A stretch of DNA of 12,610 bases from Kiritimatiellia bacterium (lineage in GTDB: Bacteria; Verrucomicrobiota; Kiritimatiellia; RFP12; UBA1067). This document shows positions 6,746 to 12,610 of this stretch, piece by piece. The notes below the pieces were generated by a model. It was given only the letters and a program-made list of their open reading frames with translations. It was not told the origin of the DNA and did not search any database. Where the stretch lies: positions 1 to 12,610 of the forward strand of contig JAFRBA010000130.1 in assembly GCA_017405115.1 (NCBI GenBank), read 5' to 3'. How positions within the stretch are numbered: the stretch's first letter is position 1; each line of letters begins with the position of its first letter. The translations under genes and the position numbers were made by a program.

Positions 6746-9495
6746 TGGAAGAGAACCTTTCAATTCTCCGCGACATCAAGAACAACCTGAGTCTGCGTGC
6801 GCCACAGGCAATGTCTCTTGAGATACTGGCGAAGGTTTCTGCGACCGGTCTTCTCAAGAAGAATGCCGACGTCGACGCGCAGCTTGAAGCGATAAAGGCG
6901 ATTTGCCCGTCCGTCACGGACTTCGACCGCGATTTCTGTTCGCTCTGCTTTGCGCTTGCGACGGGCGTGGGCAAGACGCGGCTCATGGGCGCGTTCATCT
7001 CGTATCTTCACGAGGCGCATGGAGTCCGCAACTTCGTCGTCATTGCCCCAAACCTCACGATCTACAACAAGCTGATATCCGACTTTACGCCGGGCACGAA
7101 GAAGTATGTCTTTCAAGGCATAAGGGCATTTGCCAGCAATGCGCCGATTATCATTACCGGCGAGACGTATCAATCCGGCAAGGGCGTACTGAGCGACGAT
7201 CTCTTCAAGGATTCCGTCGTAATCAACATCTTCAACATTTCGAAGCTGACGGCGAAGGACAAGGGGCATCTCGACGCGAAGGACGAGAAGGCGAAGATCG
7301 CGAGGATAAGGCGACTCGTTGAGACGATAGGCGAGAGCTATTTCGACTACCTTGCCGGATGCGACGACCTTGTGGTGCTGATGGACGAGTCGCACCGCTA
7401 CCGCGCAGAGGCAGGGATGGCGGCGATAAACGAGCTGAAGCCTATCCTTGGTCTGGAACTGACGGCTACGCCGAGGGTCGTGAAGGGAACGAAGGAGATT
7501 CCGTTCAGGAACATCGCCTACGAATACACGCTTGCGGAGGCGATGCGCGACGGATTCGTGAAGGAGCCTGCGATTGCGACGCGCAAGGGCTTCAACATCA
7601 CGGACTACATCCGCGATTCAGAAGAACTGGAACGCCTTAAGCTGAACGACGGCGCGCTCATCCACGAAAACACGAAGGCCGCGCTTGCGAACTGGGCGCA
7701 GAACCACAACAAGCAAGTCGTGAAGCCATTCATGATGGTCGTTGCCGGAGACAAGGCGCATGCCGACGCGCTGGAGGCGTACATGGCGAGCGACGATTTT
7801 CGAAAAGGCGCGTACAAGGGGAAGATCGTTAAGGTCTATTCCGGCATGAGTGCGGAGAAGGACGCGGAGATGGTCGGGCAGTTGTTGGAGATCGAGAAGC
7901 CTGGCAATCCGGCGGAGGTCGTCATACACGTCAACAAGCTGAGCGAGGGGTGGGACGTCACGAACCTCTACACCATCGTGCCGTTGAGGGCGGCGAACTC
8001 TGTGAACCTCGTGGAGCAGTCCATCGGGCGCGGGCTTCGTCTTCCGTATGGAGAGCGGACTGGCGACGAGGCGGTAGATACGCTAACGGTCGTCTCGCAC
8101 GACAACTACGCGGCGGTAATTGGCAGGGCGAAGGAACAGAAGGGAATCCTCTTCAAGGAATATGTGCTTGGCAGCGAAGAACATCCCGACAAGGGAAAGA
8201 AGGCTGTGCCGGTGACACCTGCGAACAAGGCGTTGGCAGAGGCGGCAAAGAACGGCGAAGCAGCGGCGTATATACCCGATTCTGCAAAGGATGCGCTTGG
8301 TTCGGAGCCGCTTACGCAGAAGTTTGGCGCAGCGTTGGAGGCGGCGAACAAGGTTGTGGAGGATCGGATAGCGTCGCTTGCGGGCTGCGACCTTTCGGAT
8401 GGCGAAACGTTCAGGCTCGTGGCAGATGAGACTGCGAAGGCGATAAAGGAAGAAACAGGCGAAGAGGCGAATGCGGAGATCGTCGAGAAAGCCTGCAAGG
8501 TGGTTGAAGAGACGACCATCGCGATACCGAGGGTGGAGGCAGTGCCGAAGAGCGTTGTCGTGCAGAGGTTCGAGCCGTTCGAGCTGGACGTCGAGCCGCT
8601 GAAGACGCTGAATCCTGTTGACAGCGGATTGCGCGTCACGACGATCCGAGAGCAGCGAAACGTAAAGTCGATACGCGAGGCGGATTCCGGCGACAGGGCG
8701 GAGAACTACCTTTCGACGCTGATCGGCAAACTTAGGGCAGCCGAGGAAATAGACTACGACGGCAATTCTGAACTGGTGGCGGGGCTTGCGAAGGCGGCGA
8801 TAGACTACATCTCGAAGTGGTTTAGCGAGGCGGAGACAGCCGCGAACGTCGTGAGGAACAACATGGCGAAGATAGCGGACATCATCCGCAGCCAGCTCAA
8901 CGCACACGCCGTTTACGACGATGCGGAGTACGAGTTCAGGGTGACGCCGGGATGCTGCAAGCTTGGGCTGTCTAGTGCGCTCATGCTGGAAACCGAAGGG
9001 CCGCGCGACTTCAGGGCGGCGATTGCGGATGGAGAGAAGAAGCGCATCAGTTCGATGGTGTTCTCAGGCTTCAGGAAGTGCCTCTACGAGAAGCAGAAGT
9101 TCGACAGCGACCCGGAGAGGCGATTCGCCGTCATGCTTGAAGACGAGGAGGCGACGGAGGTGCAGAAGTGGTTCCGTCCGGACTTGAGTCGCTTTTCGAT
9201 ACGGCGCAACAACGGCGAGAACTACTTTCCCGATTTCGTGGTCGAGACGACGGACATGAAGTACATTTGCGAGGTCAAGGCAGACGGCAACGCGAACGAT
9301 CCAGACGTCATTGACAAGTGGAACGCGGCGGTTGCGTGGTGCGATGTCGTATCGGCGGCAGAACGCGCGGCAGGTCGCAAGGAGTGGCGGTATGTGTTCA
9401 TAAAGGAGAGCCAAATCGACGATGCAATGACGTTCAAAGTCGCCACCGCCAAGTTCGTCGAAACCTCAAAGCGTGACGTCGGCAAGGCAGGCTGA
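6745..9495 (+). CDS. res: Type III restriction endonuclease subunit (Res), SF2 helicase with PD-(D/E)XK nuclease
   Basis: A 916-residue protein that would join Mod to form an ATP-dependent restriction complex cutting unmodified DNA. SF2 motifs are in order: Walker A GVGKT (74-78), DESH (214-217), LTATPR (239-244), SEGWDVTNLY (400-409) and motif VI QSIGRGLRLPYG (425-436). The C-terminus carries an intact nuclease motif: P829-D830, then E843-x-K845 in the segment ICEVKADG. A lysine- and alanine-rich region of about 480-620 links the two halves. The length fits type III Res (usually about 900-1000). Its ATG overlaps the Mod stop (TAATG), so the two are translationally coupled, as normal for the family. 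All key residues are present, so I expect it to be functional. GC is uniformly high, unlike the middle of mod. Confidence 0.93.
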   Translation: MEENLSILRDIKNNLSLRAPQAMSLEILAKVSATGLLKKNADVDAQLEAIKAICPSVTDFDRDFCSLCFALATGVGKTRLMGAFISYLHEAHGVRNFVVIAPNLTIYNKLISDFTPGTKKYVFQGIRAFASNAPIIITGETYQSGKGVLSDDLFKDSVVINIFNISKLTAKDKGHLDAKDEKAKIARIRRLVETIGESYFDYLAGCDDLVVLMDESHRYRAEAGMAAINELKPILGLELTATPRVVKGTKEIPFRNIAYEYTLAEAMRDGFVKEPAIATRKGFNITDYIRDSEELERLKLNDGALIHENTKAALANWAQNHNKQVVKPFMMVVAGDKAHADALEAYMASDDFRKGAYKGKIVKVYSGMSAEKDAEMVGQLLEIEKPGNPAEVVIHVNKLSEGWDVTNLYTIVPLRAANSVNLVEQSIGRGLRLPYGERTGDEAVDTLTVVSHDNYAAVIGRAKEQKGILFKEYVLGSEEHPDKGKKAVPVTPANKALAEAAKNGEAAAYIPDSAKDALGSEPLTQKFGAALEAANKVVEDRIASLAGCDLSDGETFRLVADETAKAIKEETGEEANAEIVEKACKVVEETTIAIPRVEAVPKSVVVQRFEPFELDVEPLKTLNPVDSGLRVTTIREQRNVKSIREADSGDRAENYLSTLIGKLRAAEEIDYDGNSELVAGLAKAAIDYISKWFSEAETAANVVRNNMAKIADIIRSQLNAHAVYDDAEYEFRVTPGCCKLGLSSALMLETEGPRDFRAAIADGEKKRISSMVFSGFRKCLYEKQKFDSDPERRFAVMLEDEEATEVQKWFRPDLSRFSIRRNNGENYFPDFVVETTDMKYICEVKADGNANDPDVIDKWNAAVAWCDVVSAAERAAGRKEWRYVFIKESQIDDAMTFKVATAKFVETSKRDVGKAG

Positions 9496-9526
9496 AATAG
9501 ATTGCAGGAAGCACAAGAGAAGTACT

Positions 9527-11518
9527 ATGGCATTATCACACGACACAACTAAGGCAATCGAAGCCTTTATTAGCAACAAGACTAATGGCGAACGGTGGCG
9601 ACGTATTCTATTCGAAGCGCCCGCATATGCGATGGAGCGCATAGCCGTTTATTTCCATGAGACATATTACAAGAGTGTGCTGACCAAAGAAGATTGTGAG
9701 CAGATAAAAGACCTTTGTGATGAGATAGACGCAACATTGGAACGCGAAGACTTGGAATATCTTGTAAAAATCATGCCTGAGCCTGAAAAAACGCGGTACA
9801 TGACGATGTTGAATGGCACGCTGCAAAGGTCACACGATTCAAGCAATAAGCAATTGGAATCTAAACCCATAGTTATACATTGCCCGAAGTGCAATGAGGA
9901 ACTTGAGCTGCCAGGACATGCGATTGGGTGGAAGGTGAAATGTTCTTATTGCAACGAGAAGTTTTTTGCAACAGAAGATTTCATAAGAAAACAACAAGAG
10001 CCTCGTAAGGGATTGCCGACAATCAGAATAAAGCGTCCTGCAAACTACATGCCGCAAACGCACAAATTGTCTGAGGAAGAGAAACTGAAGCTTCGTGCTG
10101 AGCGAGGAGAAGCCAAGGCGCAATATGAACTAGCGATAAAGTTCTTGAATGGACAAGGGGTTGCCAAGAATGAAGCGGAAGGGTTGAAGTGGTTAAGAAT
10201 GGCGGCAGAACAAGGCGATTTAAATGCGTTGCACGATATGGGCGTTGCATATTTCAATGGACTTGGTGTCCCTGTCAACAAAGAAGAGGGTGTTAAATGG
10301 TATCGTAAAGCCGCAGAGCGAGGGAACGAGAATGCCCAATATGATCTTGGCATTTGTCTTTCGCATGGGTTTGGAACTGCAAAGAATGACGAACACGCAT
10401 TGTTTTGGTTCATGCAGGCGGCTGAACGCGGTCGCGCAGACGCAATGTACAACGTCGGTATTTGCTATGGCAATGGATACGGCGTTAAAAAAGACGTGAA
10501 TGAAGCAATGAAGTGGTTTCAGAAGGCTGCTGATGCAGGGGACGAAGCAGCCAAGAAAATCGTGGAGCCAAAAGTTTATACAGGGGACGACGCTATTAAG
10601 ATGATTCATAAGATTTGCCAGGAGGGCGATGCGAAACGCGAGGCGCAAGAACCGCCGCGTTCGGCGGCTTCGCCTGTTGCGGCAGAAAATAAAAAGGAAG
10701 GGGGCACTACAATGAGGCGCAACACGACAGCCGCAACTCCGCAGCATATTGGAAAGGGTACGAGGGTTGACTGGTCGAGGGAGAACAAGGTGTTCGCCGA
10801 GATGCTTGCGAAGCATGGCATCGGCAAGTTCCATGTTGAGATGGTGAATCCATACTGCGCAGAAGTCTCGATTCCGATGCCGGAAAGTCGGAGCGTTGTG
10901 CGTGGCTTTGCAAACGATTTGTTCCATGCGCTTGACATATTGGATGACGGTTATGACTTAGAATTCGGACAACTGACTGATTGCAGCGGCATAGACATAA
11001 ATGATGATGCTAAATGTTACTACGTTCTTTTCAACCAGCACGACGTTGCAGAGTGCAATCCTGGAGATGGGAAATATAAATACAAGATTGAAGCGATAAC
11101 GGCAAATGGCGCGGATGACGAAGATGATGATTCAGATGAGCCTGCCGACGGAGAATTGACTCCTGCGCAGATAATGAAGTACATTGCCGACGGCATCAAG
11201 TCGGGGGCGATTCTGTCGAAGTCGGGCGAGGGGTATTTTGTGCTGAAGGGCGAGTACTACGACGCAATCGAGGCAGGGCGCAAGACTACGGAGTACCGCG
11301 ACCTGACGCCGCGCAACCTCTCGATGTCGATCGGCATCAAGACGGTAAAGTTCCAGCGTGGCTACGGCCATCCCGGCAAGCCGCCCAGGCAGATGCGCTT
11401 CGAGGTGAAGTCTGTCCGGCTCCTTGACGCCTCCGACCGCGAATGCGACCCCTACGCCATCCCGCCCGGCTTTATCGCCGCGACGATAGCGATACATCTC
11501 GGGAAGAGGATTGGATGA
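9527..11518 (+). CDS. Zinc-ribbon / Sel1-repeat protein with C-terminal ASCH (PUA-like) domain
   Basis: A 663-residue protein with a modular layout. Residues 1-110 are an unrecognised helical region. Four cysteines, CPKC (119-122) and CSYC (139-142), make a zinc ribbon. About 194-345 are four Sel1-type repeats of 36 residues (units such as GVKWYRKAAERGNENAQYDL), normally protein-interaction surfaces. A proline/alanine linker (about 372-392) leads to an unrecognised domain (about 396-540) and an acidic stretch. The last 105 residues resemble ASCH domains, a PUA-related fold expected to bind RNA or modified nucleotides (LKGEYYDAIEAGRKTTEYRD). ATG 9527 (MALSHDTTK) has AAGAGA just upstream; a start at 9473 would overlap res. 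Base composition is AT-rich through the Sel1 part and GC-rich in the ASCH part, as in a fusion. The 31-base gap from res suggests co-transcription. Its role is unknown; regulator, sensor or scaffold are possible. Confidence 0.72.
   Translation: MALSHDTTKAIEAFISNKTNGERWRRILFEAPAYAMERIAVYFHETYYKSVLTKEDCEQIKDLCDEIDATLEREDLEYLVKIMPEPEKTRYMTMLNGTLQRSHDSSNKQLESKPIVIHCPKCNEELELPGHAIGWKVKCSYCNEKFFATEDFIRKQQEPRKGLPTIRIKRPANYMPQTHKLSEEEKLKLRAERGEAKAQYELAIKFLNGQGVAKNEAEGLKWLRMAAEQGDLNALHDMGVAYFNGLGVPVNKEEGVKWYRKAAERGNENAQYDLGICLSHGFGTAKNDEHALFWFMQAAERGRADAMYNVGICYGNGYGVKKDVNEAMKWFQKAADAGDEAAKKIVEPKVYTGDDAIKMIHKICQEGDAKREAQEPPRSAASPVAAENKKEGGTTMRRNTTAATPQHIGKGTRVDWSRENKVFAEMLAKHGIGKFHVEMVNPYCAEVSIPMPESRSVVRGFANDLFHALDILDDGYDLEFGQLTDCSGIDINDDAKCYYVLFNQHDVAECNPGDGKYKYKIEAITANGADDEDDDSDEPADGELTPAQIMKYIADGIKSGAILSKSGEGYFVLKGEYYDAIEAGRKTTEYRDLTPRNLSMSIGIKTVKFQRGYGHPGKPPRQMRFEVKSVRLLDASDRECDPYAIPPGFIAATIAIHLGKRIG
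10694..10714 (+). promoter_or_regulatory. Strong internal ribosome binding site and in-frame ATG inside the Sel1-ASCH gene
   Basis: AAGGAAGGGG (10695-10704) lies 7 bases before an in-frame ATG at 10712 (MRRNTTAATPQ), the best Shine-Dalgarno sequence in the window. It falls in the low-complexity linker, exactly between the Sel1 part and the second half. Initiation here would give a separate 268-residue protein with the unrecognised domain and the ASCH-like domain. It may be a relic of two genes that fused, or a working second start. Confidence 0.55.
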
Positions 11519-12498
11519 GGATATCAATGGTTATTGAGGCGTTAGAAGGTTCTATGTTTTCCTTGTCTTGCAGAGATGCAGATGGGTTGGCTATATTCAT
11601 CCCGTGTGGATGTACGGCAATCAGGGGTAAATATGAGCGCTTTATCTTGTCGGCTGAATGTGTTCGTAAGGCGGGACATGAGATAACGGTATATAAAAAT
11701 GCGCAAACAGGACAGGTGATTGTGGCGTGGGAGAATCCACGGAATGAGATTCCGGGGATTGCGGATGCCAAGCGCATGGTCGAAGCCGTGTTGGAAATTA
11801 TGAAGGAGTGCTCCGTTAAGCGAGTGGCCATGAACGGAGTGCGATTTGCGGTGGACAATCAGATGTCTTGGCAGGAGCGAGAGCTTTTCAGTTGGGTTAG
11901 TGGTTGGTGCCAGGCAAATAGAAATGCGTTTGAGCGCATTACATTGGTTGATCTGCGCGGAGGGTTTAGTTTTTTGGATGCGTATAATGAGCGAAAGAAG
12001 TATTCTGATTTCTTTACTGACCGTTGGCCAATGAAAGAGGAAGAGGACTTTTGGCGGGCGATTGATTCGTTTGATGTTGTTGCCACACAGAACGCATATG
12101 CGGATTTGCAATGTGCGGTAGATCGGCTCAAAGATGTAGATGACGGCAATGAAATTATCAATAAAGCTGTTATCAAACGAGAAATCGGGTATTGGCCGTC
12201 AATGCCAGTATGCGTACCAGACGGAATGCAGCCTTGCGAGGTAATTGATTTTGCGAAGTTCATGATGACAAGAGGTGCATCGATTCGTTATGTTGTGTAT
12301 GAGGCTTGTGTGCATCTTGTTTCCGTGAGGTCTTTGACCGAATCTCAGATTGCTGGCTGCGTTGCATTGATGAAATGGGCGGTAGAGAACGGAGCCAGTC
12401 CAAATGCCAGTTTTGGTTTATATTGTCACACAGGACTTGACGTGTTTGACGACCACTTCAAGAACGCTGAGAATGGTGCGCCAAGTAAAGCGCGATAG
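11515..12498 (+). CDS. Uncharacterised protein with C-terminal ankyrin-like repeats
   Basis: I do not recognise the family. From ATG 11515 (MRISMVIEALEG) it has 327 residues; ATG 11527 is an equally good start with GAGGA close by. The start overlaps the previous stop (ATGA), so translation is coupled. Residues of about 1-150 are mixed alpha/beta; the stretch around VKRVAMNGVR and ITLVDLRGGF faintly recalls the last strand-helix-strand of a macro domain, but the usual N-terminal macro motif is absent, so I do not call it. Residues of about 244-310 look like two degenerate ankyrin repeats (DFAKFMMTRGAS, then ALMKWAVENGASPNA). No signal peptide or membrane segment is seen. Its position as the last gene suggests an accessory part of the restriction cluster, but this is inference. 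Confidence 0.55.
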   Translation: MRISMVIEALEGSMFSLSCRDADGLAIFIPCGCTAIRGKYERFILSAECVRKAGHEITVYKNAQTGQVIVAWENPRNEIPGIADAKRMVEAVLEIMKECSVKRVAMNGVRFAVDNQMSWQERELFSWVSGWCQANRNAFERITLVDLRGGFSFLDAYNERKKYSDFFTDRWPMKEEEDFWRAIDSFDVVATQNAYADLQCAVDRLKDVDDGNEIINKAVIKREIGYWPSMPVCVPDGMQPCEVIDFAKFMMTRGASIRYVVYEACVHLVSVRSLTESQIAGCVALMKWAVENGASPNASFGLYCHTGLDVFDDHFKNAENGAPSKAR

Positions 12499-12503
12499 CA
12501 ACT

Positions 12504-12610
12504 TGCGAAATGAAAGGAGTTCGCACTGACAAGAAATCGACAGTCAGTTAGGAAGACAGGCGGCATGAGGGGCGACCCGAGTGCCGAAGCCCTGTCCTAC
12601 AAACAGGTGA
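12504..12610 (+). ncRNA. Candidate structured RNA, 5' part, cut by right edge
   Basis: Three hairpins follow one another right after the last gene. H1: TGCGAA 12504-12509 with TTCGCA 12520-12525. H2: CTGAC 12526-12530 with GTCAG 12543-12547. H3: GACAGGCGGCA 12555-12565 pairs with TGCCG 12582-12586 and, after an AAGC bulge, CCTGTC 12591-12596; inside it a symmetric TGA/GAG internal loop and GGG/CCC capped by a GCGA (GNRA) tetraloop. GNRA loops, tandem G-A mismatches and a defined bulge are typical of folded RNAs such as group II intron domain I, riboswitches or ribozymes. The first hairpin would be one pair longer had it begun GTGCG, the group II intron 5' consensus, but here it reads TTGCG. 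Identity is undecided. No T-run follows, so it is not a simple terminator. Confidence 0.4.

Noticed and set aside
12510..12551. 13-codon peptide MKGVRTDKKSTVS.
   Set aside because: Too short, no ribosome binding site, and it spans the loops and stems of two hairpins.
12565..12610. Start of another protein gene (MRGDPSAEALSYKQV) running off the right edge.
   Set aside because: The frame is open and AGGAAG lies upstream, but the ATG sits inside an 11-bp stem of the RNA-like hairpin and 15 codons are too few to judge.

Overview
The window is about 12.6 kb of bacterial accessory DNA. It has moderately high GC overall, with sharp local dips. Two palindromic repeat families and the style of the REP-type transposase suggest an uncultured PVC-group bacterium (Verrucomicrobiota/Kiritimatiellota-like). 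That is a weak guess from style, since no rRNA or marker gene is present.

Left part (1-860). A REP-associated tyrosine transposase (RAYT, HUH superfamily) runs leftward off the edge. Six copies of a 13-bp palindrome, GGGGACTGTCCCC, surround it: one inside its reading frame, one in its 5' untranslated region, and four in an array with a period of about 35 bp. Beyond them are two copies of a TTTCCAA/TTGGAAA inverted repeat and a good sigma-70-type promoter pointing right.

Leader (860-1153). About 290 bases separate that promoter from the first gene. They can fold into a GNRA-capped hairpin and a 121-base multibranched structure with three coaxial stems and two apical hairpins. This is a candidate structured RNA or regulatory leader.

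Main operon (1154-12498, all rightward). The genes are: (1) a 1258-residue Z1-domain SF2 ATPase/putative endonuclease; (2) a beta-class N6-adenine DNA methyltransferase of the type III Mod kind, preceded by a 38-bp near-perfect palindrome; (3) a type III Res subunit with SF2 helicase motifs and a C-terminal PD-(D/E)XK nuclease; (4) a zinc-ribbon/Sel1-repeat protein ending in an ASCH/PUA-like domain; (5) an uncharacterised protein with ankyrin-like repeats. Genes 2-3 overlap by 1 base and genes 4-5 by 4 bases, and the gap between 3 and 4 is 31 bases, so one transcript is likely.

Genes 2 and 3 form a type III restriction-modification pair. The interesting proposal is that the Z1 ATPase and the two repeat proteins are added parts of the same defence system. 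Z1 proteins are known from other restriction clusters with MORC ATPases, but none is visible here.

Right edge (12499-12610). After the last gene come three consecutive hairpins. The third has a GNRA loop, a symmetric G-A internal loop and a four-base bulge. This looks like the 5' part of a structured RNA that the window cuts off.
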